NCBI GenBank assembly: GCA_907165275.2
Contig: OU015679.1
Coordinates: forward strand, 1,426,001-1,490,000
Direction: 5' to 3'
Source: Zygaena filipendulae
Lineage: Eukaryota > Arthropoda > Insecta > Lepidoptera > Zygaenidae
Length of the DNA stretch: 64,000 bases
A model generated the notes under the pieces. It was not told where the DNA came from. It made no database searches and worked only from the letters and a program-made list of their open reading frames with translations. A program made the translations under genes and the position numbers. Numbering within the stretch: position 1 is the first letter of the stretch; each line of letters begins with the position of its first letter. Positions 48,093-57,558 of the stretch are shown one piece after another.

Positions 48093-49273
48093 CCCTCAAA
48101 GAGTTCTACAAGTTTTTCTTCTAACTTCTAACTTCTTACTACTTCGATTTTTTTGTTAGAGTTCCGTTGGCCCCCTAAAGAGTTCTACACATTATCATTA
48201 TAACATTTTTCGATTTGACTAATACTTTTCGCGGTACAAGGCCGTAAAAAAATTGGGCAATTATTTCAAAACCATTTTTGGTCTATGTAAACAACAGAAC
48301 TATTTCCAAAATGTATATAGATGTTCAGAACTATGTGGGGGGCAACTAGAACTCATGCCATTTTTTTAAAAACTTGTGTATATAAAAAAAGTTTTTCTCA
48401 ATTTTCATCGAGTTTCCGGAAAATGTGTTTTTTTCTTAGATTTCTAGGTGCCCCTTAAAGAGTTCTACAAGTTTTTCTTCTAACTTATGTCGATATAACC
48501 GATAAGAAAGACGCTAGGTTCAGATGAAAATAATTAGTTATTTTGGAAAAAAATAAAATATTCAAAAAGCGATTTTTTTGTTAGAGTTCCGTTGGCCCCC
48601 CAAAGAGTTCTACACATTATCCCTATAACATTTTTTGATTTGACGAATACTTTTCGCGGTATAAGGCCGTAAAATATGAAAATCGGGAAATTATTTCAAA
48701 ACCATTTTTGGTCCATGTAAACAACAGAACTATTTCTAAAATGTATATAGATGTTCAGAACTATGTGGGGGGCAACTAGAACTCATGCCATTTTTTTAAA
48801 AACTTGTGTATAAAAAAAAAGTTTTCTCAATTTTCATCTAGTTTCCGGAAAATGAATTTTTTTCTTAGATTTCTAGGTGCTCCTCAAAGAGTTCTATAAG
48901 TTTTTCCTATAACTTATTTCGTTATAACCGATAGGAAAGACGCTAGGTTCAGATGAAAATAATTAATTATTTTGAAAAAAAATAAAATATTCAAAAATCG
49001 ATTTTTTTGTAAGAGTTCCGTTGGCCCCCCAAAGAGTTCTACACATTATCTCTATAACATTTTTCGATTTGACTAATACTTTTCGCGGTATAAGGCCGTA
49101 AAATATGAAAATCGGGAAGTTGGCCCCCCATTATTTCAAAACCATTTTTGGTCTATGTAAACAACAGAACTATTTCCAAAAAGTATAAAGAACTCCGGAA
49201 CTATGTGGGGGGCCACTAGAACTCACTTTATTTTATTTTATTTTTGACATTGGGGGGCCAACTTCACACCGCC
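48093..49273 (-). repeat. SatA array, outer end of right arm (-)
   Basis: It resumes after the CCCT duplication and runs for about 2.7 units. It ends with TTGACATTGGGGGGCCAACT and CTTCACACCGCC, the inverse of the array start at 14940. Core copy 2 follows immediately (CCAATTTTCATGTAC), with no left SatA arm of its own. Confidence 0.85.
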
Positions 49274-49284
49274 CCAATTTTCAT

Positions 49285-49320
49285 GTACTACTTCTACTAC
49301 TACTACTACTACTACTACTA
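49285..49320 (+). repeat. (TAC)n microsatellite, core copy 2
   Basis: TACTACTTC then about nine TAC units. It is shorter than in copy 1 (16 units) and has one interruption. It is followed by linker 1 (49321-49632), nearly identical to 35133-35442 and without a gene. Confidence 0.9.
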
Positions 49321-49693
49321 AATTACTGTTATCGACGTCTGGTTTTTAGTTTTTATTTTTTTTAGTTTTACCGTTCTTACTGCCTCTGTACACTTTTGAT
49401 CACTATGCCTTAAAGATTGTAACTTTTTAATCTATAAATAATGTAATAAAAATGTAATTGATCGCTGTCTGTACATGGGAGATATACGACAAAAAATATT
49501 ATTGGGACCTTTATCAACGCAATAGCACTGCATAACAATGATTGTTAGAATTTTTATCTTTTTTCATGTGCGTTTGTGCACGCTTATCTCAGAAATGGCT
49601 TATCTGATTTAGATGAAATTTTCATTATGTAACTAGCTGTTCCCCGTAGTTTCACCCACGTTAATTTCTGAGATCCCGCGAAAATTTCGGGAT

Positions 49694-49735
<42 letters not shown>

Positions 49736-50004
49736 CCACATCCACACACAGATCTACTTGATTCCACAGTAAGCTATTATTAGCTTGTGTCGTGGAAACC
49801 AAGCAAACGTGGTATATACTACATACAATTACTTATATATTATACTATAGATATATAAACACACCCAGACTGGAAAATGGAACCCTGTGTTCATCACACA
49901 AAGTCCACCCCCACCGGGAATCGAACCCGGAACCCCTTGATTAGCGGGCAGGCATGGTGACCATTGCGCCAATCGGGTCGTCAAACGTCGGTCGTCGTCG
50001 GTCG
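49694..50004 (-). repeat. tRNA-derived SINE
   Basis: 311 bases with a 7-bp duplication TCGGGAT (49687-49693 and 50005-50011). Core copy 1 lacks it and shows the empty site. On the minus strand a tRNA-like head has an A box (TGGCGCAATGG, 49961-49971) and a B box (GGGTTCGATTCCC, 49916-49928). A body of about 170 bases and an (ATT)n tail follow. It has no CCA-end context or clean cloverleaf, so it is a SINE and not a tRNA gene. Confidence 0.85.
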
Positions 50005-50149
50005 TCGGGATAAAAAGTACCTTTTATCCTTCTCTGTATTCCTGGCAACGTGTATGCAAAATTTCGTAATGATCGGTTTAACCGTTAAGGCGTGAAATTA
50101 TAACAGACAGACAGACGTGAAAATAATATTTTTTTACTTCTTACTGATC

Positions 50150-50871
50150 GACCATCATCTGCTGGATTTCGGATCGGAGTTCTGGTTTAGTATCCAGTTC
50201 TAAATTGAAGATACCATACTGATCTGTGACAAATGCAGAAGTTCCGTCCTTCACGTGCTAGTGGAACTGTCAAAATAATATTGTTTTACTTTGTCTCGGC
50301 TCTACCATGATCAGATGGGTTTTAAACGGGAGTTCTGGTTTTCAATCCAGTTCTGTATCTAAGTTCTGATATTCGTATGTGAGATACGAAGGAGTTCCGA
50401 GCTTCACGTGCTGGTGGAACTGTTAAAATTTTTTTTTTAAACTTTTTAACTGCTCTACCATGATCTGCTGGATTTTGAAACGGAGTTCTGGATTTTTATC
50501 TAGGTCCTAATTGAAGATGTTATACTGATCTATGAGAAACAAAGGAGTTCCCGCCTTCACGTGCTAGTGGAACTGTTAAAATATATTTCTTTTTACTTTT
50601 TAACTGCTCTACCATGATCTGCTGGATTTTGAAACGAAATTCTGGATTTTTATCCAGGTCCTAATTGAAGATGTTATACTGATCTATGAGAAACAAAGGA
50701 GATCCCGCCTTCACATGCTAGTGGAACTGTTAAAATATATTTTTTTACTTTTTAACTGCTCTACCATGATCTGCTGGATTTTGAAACGGAGTTTTGGATT
50801 TTTATCCAGGTCCTAATTGAAGATATTATACTGATCTATGAGAAACAAAGGAGTTCGCGCCTTCACGTGCT
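50150..50871. repeat. SatB array, copy 2 left part
   Basis: About 4.7 units of the 154-bp repeat, matching 35640-36364 with few differences. It is cut after CTTCACGTGC at 50870, where the rearranged gypsy 2 begins. The homologous point of copy 1 continues with TAGTGGAAATGTT, so about 15-20 bases were lost at the junction. Confidence 0.8.
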
Positions 50872-51706
50872 TGTGGCGGAGGTATTACGAGCAGGTAGGT
50901 ATTAAACTCACATTGATGTAGAAAATGGAATTTTGGAAGTGAGTTTAATACCTACCTGCTCGTAATACCTCCGCCACAGTGGTGACCCCGACGTGATATT
51001 GTTGGTCGGAGCTCACGATGCGAATGGACTCGGCGGTTGTTGATACTTCAGTGGCGTCGACGGTAAGCTTGGTTTCGTCGTCGATTAATTTTTTTCTGTG
51101 AAGATCCACAAGGAGCTTGTAGTGACGTAAGAAGTCTGCACCCAATATGGAAGTCTTCACGTCTGCGACAATAAATGTCCAGGTGAAACTGCGCCGTAGT
51201 CCCAGGTTGAGCTTGATTGTTTTCTCGCCGTAGGTATTTATCGGTGTGTTGTTTGCCGCGTAAAGTTTGTAGGTATGTGCGGCCTTTTTCTTAGTTTTCG
51301 ATGTTGCAGCCCAAACAGATATATCTGCGCCAGTGTCCACGAGGAAACGTTCGTGTGAGTCGCGATCATGAACACAAAGGCGGTTGCTGATCTTAGGGAC
51401 ACCGACGTCCGCCGCGGTCGGTGTCGACGTTAGTTTTCCGACGTCTTGTTACGTTGTGCGCACGGTGACTCGCAGCGTATTGCCTTCTTGCCAAACTTGT
51501 GATGGTATCTGCATAACCACGTAGGATCGCCAGGCTTCACACGGGATGATGATGAGCGTGAGTGAGCTCCGACCAACAATATCACGTCGGGGTCACCACT
51601 GTGGCGGAGGTATTACGAGCAGGTAGGTATTAAACTCACTTCCAAAATTCCATTTTCTACATCAATGTGAGTTTAATACCTACCTGCTCGTAATACCTCC
51701 GCCACA
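50872..51706. repeat. nested palindrome of gypsy LTR end, tRNA-Trp primer site and gag/pol fragment
   Basis: Bases 50872-51016 and 51562-51706 are perfect 145-base inverted repeats around a 545-base gypsy fragment (end of gag and the protease region, matching about 31573-32117). Each arm is itself palindromic: 50872-50911 is the inverse of 50939-50978. Each arm holds the LTR end (CCTCCGCCACA) and the complete primer site TGGTGACCCCGACGTGA (50980-50996), complementary to the 3' end of tRNA-Trp. The protease frame inside (MDTGADISVW) is a fragment. Confidence 0.85.
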
Positions 51707-52274
51707 GTGGTAGATGGAGGTAAACCGCTGTGAAGTATGTAAGTATTTTCGTAAGTATTTCTGTGCTCATGTGCAAGGTGTGCACAGTATCCCCCTTCAA
51801 GCAAAGCGTACGGTTTTCTTCACGACTCGTGAGGATTGGCTACCGCTGCATCGTGTGTACGTGTTCCATCCATCAAGTGCTCTTCTGCGATTTCGGCGAC
51901 GTAAGGTGTTTACGTGCTCCGAACCGCGCCCGCCTTTCGTGCACAGTTCGTGCAGTGCTTCGCGCGGTACCAGGGAGCTGCAACTAAGTCTGCAAATTCG
52001 TGGTATCGTCGCAGCGGTGCTGTACGCTGCTGTGCGCGGAAGCGGCGGGGATTAACCATTGGTCGCGGCCCTCCGCGGCCTCCGTTCGAGCCCTCGCGTC
52101 CTAAGGAAGACGTAAACCAGCGACCGCCGCGCCCCGCTCCCGACAAAAATGTCGGGGTAGCGGGTCGCTGCCTGGTGCTGGTGTGCGTCTCCCTTATTCG
52201 GAGCGCACGCAGTTGGGGTTCCATCCCCCACCTCCCCCCGGGTCGACCCTGTCTGCCACCTCGCACCAAAGCGG

Positions 52275-54666
52275 ATGGAGGGCAGGGCTCCTTCTCGCGA
52301 CCCGCGTCTAACGCGGGAAGCGCCTCCCCCTCGCGTCGGCGATCACCCGCCGTCGCGCTCCGCGGCGACCCAGCCCGGGGGCAAGCGGCCGACGACTCAG
52401 TCGACCGCACGCACCCCCGAGCTGGTGTCTGCTCACACGGGCGCCACCGCGGCCCCGTCGTCCGCCCCGCGCGCTGCGGCGGCCAGGAGCGTAGGGCACA
52501 GCATGCCCCCGCCCGTGACCGCCGCGCCGCGCCCGGTGCGGCCCGCCTTCCCGGGTGCTACCTCGCCCGGAACGGCAGCCCCCTCGCCTGGGGGCAGCGC
52601 GGTGCGGCCGGCGAAACCTAGTTCGCCGACCCCTCGCCCCGCTGCACCCAGGCCAAGGGCAGCACCGCCCTCCCGCTCCGCGCCCTCATCTCCCACGAGG
52701 GCCGGCTCGGAGCTCGGGCGATCGGTCCCCCCGCCGGTGCGCGCCCGCACCACGGAGGGGCCCTAGGAGCGTGGCTCCTCGCGCGCCGCCGAGACGACGG
52801 CGCATCCGGGGCCGGGGGCATCTAAGCATCCCCCCACCCCCGAAGCAGACGCCGGATCGGCGACGCCCGTGCGCACAAGCCGCGCGCCCACGGCCGCATT
52901 GCTGCCCCCCCCGGACCAATTGCCTCTCCATCACCCGGAGATGTCCCCAAACGCCCACCTGGAGGTGGATATGCTCATCACCTCCAGGCTGAAGCAAACG
53001 GGGCTCCTCTCCGGGGAGATGATGGAGGTAATGGCGCGCACGCTCCGCGAGCGCAGGCGCGCCTTGCTCGGCTCGCAAGAGAGCCTGGCCGGTAGGACTG
53101 CAGAGGAGGAGTTCCACGTGCAACTCGCGCGTAAGGCCCCTCTGCACCTACCGGCACTGGAAACCCCCCCTGCGGGGGCCGTACGCAGGCTGCGCGTCCC
53201 CGACTCCTCCGACGATGAGGAGCCGGGCAAGCGAGCCTGCCACAACCTGTCGCCCCCAGAGGGCGCTCTAAGCCTCCCCTCCCCCAGGCCGCAACGCGAG
53301 CCGCGAGCGCGTCCGCCCGCGGCCGCTAGACCAGAGAGCCCACCCAGGGACTCCCCTATGAGTCCCACTGAGCCTGAGGGCCCCCCACGCCCTACGTTCG
53401 CTGATGCCGTGCGGGCTGCGTCCCCACCGGCGACCGCTGCCGCGCCGACGGACGCGCAGCCCGCCGCTCCAGCCGCGCCTGCCGGCGACGGAGCGGGAGC
53501 GGCGCGCAGGGGGGATAAACGCAGAAGCGTCTACCCCCCTCTAGTCGTGGAGAACCTGCCCGACTGGGCGCGCCACTTCCGCGCCCTCAAGGAAAAACTG
53601 GGGCGGACTCCCAGCGCACGCCCGTATGGTAAGGGCGTGCGCTTCATTCCAAAAGACGAAGCAGAATACCGTCTGGTCCAGCGCTACTTAACTGCGCTGG
53701 AGAAGGAGGACCGGACGGTGTCCTGGTTCGCCTATTCCCTCCCGGCGGATCGGAGTCTTAAGGTAGCCATTAGGGGGCTGCCAATCGACACTGATCCGTC
53801 GGAAATCACACGGGAGCTCGTAGCGATGGGCTACGAGCCGGAATATGTCCGCCCCATACGCGCCCGTGCCGTACAGCCGTATTTACTACGCCCAACTTCG
53901 CCGCACCCCGAACCTCACCCCGGGCATATATGACATCACAGAGATGTTGTGTATGCCCGGGATCAAGATCGACGCCTGGCGGGGCAAACGCGGACCCGCG
54001 CAGTGCCACCGGTGTCAGCAGTTCCGGCACTCGTCGTTCGGCTGCCACCGGAGGCTCGCGTGCGTCCGCTGCGGTGAGGAGCACGCCGCTGCGGATTGCC
54101 CCCGCCCCAAAGAGGAGCCCCCCACCTGCGTCAACTGCGGGGGGGCACACCCGGCCAACAGGGCGTCGTGCCCTGTCTTCAAAAGAGAAGCCAGGAACAA
54201 AAAGGCAGGCACGGTCGCCCTGTCTACCGGCCGACCTGTCGCCCCGCAAGTGGCGCAGGTGGCAGTGGAAGCCGGCGCCACCACTTTGATGGCGCCAGCA
54301 AACACCCCGAAGCGGCGTGCTCCGGGTGCGGCGGCCCCTCCTTCCTCTTCCGGCGTGAAGAGGAAGAGGAAGAGGGGCAAGAAGAAGAAGAAGGGGAGCG
54401 AGGAGGGGGCTGCTTCAGAGCCCCCGGCGGTGGCCACTAGTCTGGCCACCGTCCCTCCCCAACCCTCATCGGCAGCAGCTCTCCCCGCTGCCCGCAAGCC
54501 CGGCGCTTCCAAGCCCCGGACTCCGGGAGCGGGTAAGAGCAACAAGCTCGTCGCCATCGAGATGGTGATCGGCGTCCTCCAGGATGTGCTGGTGGCCATC
54601 AGGGACGACGCCGACCCCATCCAGGTCATCCTGAGCGGGATGTCCCGCATCCTGCAGCAGGTGTGA
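52275..54666 (+). pseudogene. ORF1: Jockey 4 ORF1, nonsense codon and frameshift
   Basis: It starts at ATG 52275 and is collinear with Jockey 1 ORF1. An in-frame TAG at 52764-52766 replaces a Lys codon after RTTEGP. The frame then stays open to about 53870, where a 5-base net loss (GTGCCGTACAGCC region) shifts it. The rest, with all three knuckles and the basic block, continues in another frame to the stop at 54666. A full Gag-like protein cannot be made, so this copy would need ORF1 in trans. Confidence 0.9.
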
Positions 54667-57347
54667 CTTCGCTCAGGATGATCTACTGGAACGCCAACGG
54701 TCTTCGGGGCAAAACATCCGTCCTGAAGACCGTTCTGCGTGACCAGCGGATCGACGTGGCGCTGGTCTGCGAGACTCTTTTAAGGCCGACGACTAACGTA
54801 AAAGTCGCCGGCTATCATGTTTATCGCCAGGACGATATCAGTCCTCAGGGTCATGCCTATAGAGGGCTGGTAGTGCTAGTCAAGCGAGGAGTCGTTCACC
54901 AACGAGTTCCCGCCGTGCAGCTCTCGGCGCTCAGCGCTCTGGGCGTCGAGCTTTGCATCGCCGGCAACCCTACGCGGCTGTACGCGGTGTACAAGCCGCC
55001 GGGCCTAAGATTCCAGCCGGGCGACATGCACGCCCTGCTGGAATCGAACATCCCCACCGCCGTTGCCGGCGATTTCAATTGCAAGCACACGGCGTGGAAC
55101 TCGACCCACATCTGCCCGAATGGCAGACGACTCCTCCGCGACGCCGAGGCCCACGGCTACGAGGTCGAAGGGCCGGAAACTCCTACGCATTATCCGGCCC
55201 AGACGTCGCATCAACCTGACGTCATCGACCTCATAGCCCACCGTGGGCTCCCCTGCCGGCCCTCTATAGAGGCCCTTCCCGAGGACATGGGCTCTGACCA
55301 TGTCCCGGTCCTGGTCGTCCTGGCGAACATGCCACAGAGAGTCTCGCCACCAACGCCACGCCGATCGATAGACTGGAGAAGCTTCTCCAGCTCGATGGCG
55401 ACGAGCACCCCCTCGAGGCCCCTCGTCTCTCCGGGGGACGTTGAGCTCCTAGCTTCGGACATCACCGCCTGTGTTCAAGGCGCCCTTAACACCTCCTCGC
55501 GCACCATGCCGACGGGGGGCAGGTTGCCCCCGCTCCCCGCCGACATTAGGAACATGATCAGCGAGAAGAGGCGCCTGCGCAGGCGGTGGCAGCAATGTCG
55601 CTGCCCTCGGATGAAGACGGAGCTCAACGCCCTCACGGACAAGATCAAGGATGCCCTGAGGGAGCAAGAAGCCGACGCATGGGAGAGGCGCATTGAGGCG
55701 GCAAGCGAGGACTGGACCAGTGTCCATCGCCTCTGCCGCCAACTCTCTGGCGCCCGGCCCCCGATCAGACCGCTCACAGCGGACGACGGTACGCTGAGGT
55801 ACCGCGCAGAAGACCGCGCGAAGATCCTCGCCGACCATCTCGAACGCCAGTTCCGCCCGAATCCCACCGACGATGTGGAGCACGTCGCAGCAGTGGAAGC
55901 CCAGCTTCGGGAGTATTTCGCGGCGCCGATAGCGCCGGAGGAGGACCCAATCGTGTTCTCCCCCGGTGAGGTGCAGCGGATGACCCGAAAACTGAAGCCG
56001 CGTAAGGCCCCGGGCGCAGACGGTATCACTAATGCAGCGCTGCGTCACCTGCCGTTTCGCTCCATAGCGGCGGTGACGCGCCTGTATAACGGTATCCTGC
56101 GCACGGGGCACTATCCCACCGTGTGGAAAACCGGCAGGGTCATCATGCTGCCCAAACCGGGGAAGAATGTCGCTCTCCCCGGCAGCTATCGGCCCATTAC
56201 GCTGCTGCCTACGCTCTCGAAGCTGTTCGAGCTGCTACTGCTGCGACGTATGTCTCCGCACATCGCTCCCAGGAGGGAGCAGTTTGGGTTCCGGGCGGAA
56301 CACTCCACCACTCTCCAGTTGTCGAGGGTGATTCAGCACATGACGGTGGCCCTCAATGAGAGGGCGACCACCGTCGCTGTCCTCCTCGACATGGAGAAGG
56401 CGTTCGATAGGGTCTGGCATGAGGGTCTTCTGCTGAAGCTATCGTCGTCCGCGCTTCCCCGGCGTATAGTCCGGGTGGTGGCGTCCTTTCTATCCGACCG
56501 TCGCTTCTGTGTGGCGGTAGAGGACGTCACCTCAACCGAGCGTCTGATCGGGGCCGGCGTGCCACAGGGCAGCTGCCTCTCCCCGGCCTGTTACTCCCGA
56601 TACACCGACGACATCCCAGTGGGGGATGGGGTCGAGTTGGCTCTGTACGCCGATGACGCGGCGTACTACACCACAAATAAAAACCCGAAGTACGCCGCGC
56701 TCCGGCTGCAGCGTACGCTCGACCTCCTCCCCGACTGGCTCTCCAAGTGGAGACTGTCGGTCAATGTCGGGAAGACACAGGCCATATGCGTCGGCATTAA
56801 ATTACGCCCACCGCCACCTCTTCGCCTCTACGGGCAGGACATAGCGTGGTCCTCTCAGGTGAAGTACCTGGGGGTCACGCTGGATCGTCGGCTCACGATG
56901 AAAACGCACGTGAGAAACGTCATTGCGAGCGCTCGCGTCGCGCGGTATCAGCTGCGCAGCGTGCTCGGCTCTCGGCTCCCTCTGAGGGTAAAAGTCGGGG
57001 TCTACAAGACCTACATTAGGCCCCGACTCACCTACGCCGCTCCGGCATGGTACGCACTGCCATGTGCGTCCGTGCGCGCGAGCTTGGACTCACAACAAGC
57101 CATGGCACTGCGTGCCGCTGCCGGAGCTCCGCGCTGTGTGCGGAACGCGGTCATCCAGAGGGACCTGGGAGTCGAGCCGCTGGACGAGTTCGTCCAGCGG
57201 CTTGCCTCTCGGATGTTCGAGCGGGCGGACGCGTCGGACCACGAGCACATCCGTGGTCTGGCCCCCTTCCACGCCCGTCCACCCGAGGGGAAGCGATACC
57301 CGCGCGAGCTTATCGCTCGCGATGACGAGCCAACGCTGCCCATCTAG
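54663..57347 (+). CDS. ORF2: Jockey 4 ORF2, endonuclease-reverse transcriptase
   Basis: 894 codons, intact, very close to Jockey 1 from about codon 130 to 670. The first ~80 codons (NVKVAGYHVYRQDDISPQGH) are closer to Jockeys 2 and 3, another sign of mosaicism. Endonuclease and RT motifs are complete (GDFNCKHTAWNS, SDHVPV, LLDMEKAFDRVW, GVPQGSCLSP, YADD). A few private changes near the C-terminus (APRCVRNAVIQRDLGVEP) could affect activity. Confidence 0.9.
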   Translation: MTSLRMIYWNANGLRGKTSVLKTVLRDQRIDVALVCETLLRPTTNVKVAGYHVYRQDDISPQGHAYRGLVVLVKRGVVHQRVPAVQLSALSALGVELCIAGNPTRLYAVYKPPGLRFQPGDMHALLESNIPTAVAGDFNCKHTAWNSTHICPNGRRLLRDAEAHGYEVEGPETPTHYPAQTSHQPDVIDLIAHRGLPCRPSIEALPEDMGSDHVPVLVVLANMPQRVSPPTPRRSIDWRSFSSSMATSTPSRPLVSPGDVELLASDITACVQGALNTSSRTMPTGGRLPPLPADIRNMISEKRRLRRRWQQCRCPRMKTELNALTDKIKDALREQEADAWERRIEAASEDWTSVHRLCRQLSGARPPIRPLTADDGTLRYRAEDRAKILADHLERQFRPNPTDDVEHVAAVEAQLREYFAAPIAPEEDPIVFSPGEVQRMTRKLKPRKAPGADGITNAALRHLPFRSIAAVTRLYNGILRTGHYPTVWKTGRVIMLPKPGKNVALPGSYRPITLLPTLSKLFELLLLRRMSPHIAPRREQFGFRAEHSTTLQLSRVIQHMTVALNERATTVAVLLDMEKAFDRVWHEGLLLKLSSSALPRRIVRVVASFLSDRRFCVAVEDVTSTERLIGAGVPQGSCLSPACYSRYTDDIPVGDGVELALYADDAAYYTTNKNPKYAALRLQRTLDLLPDWLSKWRLSVNVGKTQAICVGIKLRPPPPLRLYGQDIAWSSQVKYLGVTLDRRLTMKTHVRNVIASARVARYQLRSVLGSRLPLRVKVGVYKTYIRPRLTYAAPAWYALPCASVRASLDSQQAMALRAAAGAPRCVRNAVIQRDLGVEPLDEFVQRLASRMFERADASDHEHIRGLAPFHARPPEGKRYPRELIARDDEPTLPI

Positions 57348-57558
57348 CTTGGCTGACGGAGCCTAGACGCCGCCCTGACGGGCGGCGCCGGCTCCGCCCC
57401 GACGATCCACGCGGTCTACGGACCGCCCCCCAGTTCCTGTCCGTAGTGGCGGATAGCGTGGGATCGCCCACTGCAGGGGGCTCTGCCCCGACGCAGACAC
57501 CTCTGCTGCCTCCCCTTCGGGGAGGCAGCAAGAGAAGGCTCTTGTTGTTCACGACTCG

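Larger units (their letters stand above)
14940..49273. mobile_element. giant foldback-like element with SatA inverted termini
   Basis: The terminal sequence GGCGGTGTGAAGTTGG at 14940 recurs inverted at 49273, followed on both sides by about 80 nearly identical bases and then SatA units. After subtracting nested insertions, the left arm is about 2.7 kb and the right arm about 3.6 kb, around a core of about 2.2 kb (35083-37278). Long inverted termini built of tandem subrepeats are a feature of foldback elements such as Drosophila FB and Galileo. No transposase and no clear target duplication are visible, so the interpretation as one element is inference. Confidence 0.5.
51830..57547 (+). mobile_element. 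Jockey 4, full-length LINE (subfamily A), ORF1 broken
   Basis: Flanked by TTCACGACTCG (51819-51829 and 57548-57558), the same 11 bases in the same place of gypsy as Jockey 2. It starts TGAGGATTGGCTACCGCTG like Jockey 1. It is full length with a 445-base leader, damaged ORF1, intact ORF2 and the 3' hairpin at 57504-57530. Confidence 0.9.

Noticed and set aside
49905..49990. Possible tRNA gene on the minus strand
   Set aside because: A and B boxes are present, but there is no clean cloverleaf. The sequence continues into a SINE body and (ATT)n tail with a target duplication, and is absent from the homologous site at 35500.
51340..51590. Independent protease gene from the DTGAD frame at 50945-51340
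   Set aside because: It is a fragment of gypsy pol held inside the palindrome, cut after SSDQQYH and continuing into inverted LTR sequence.
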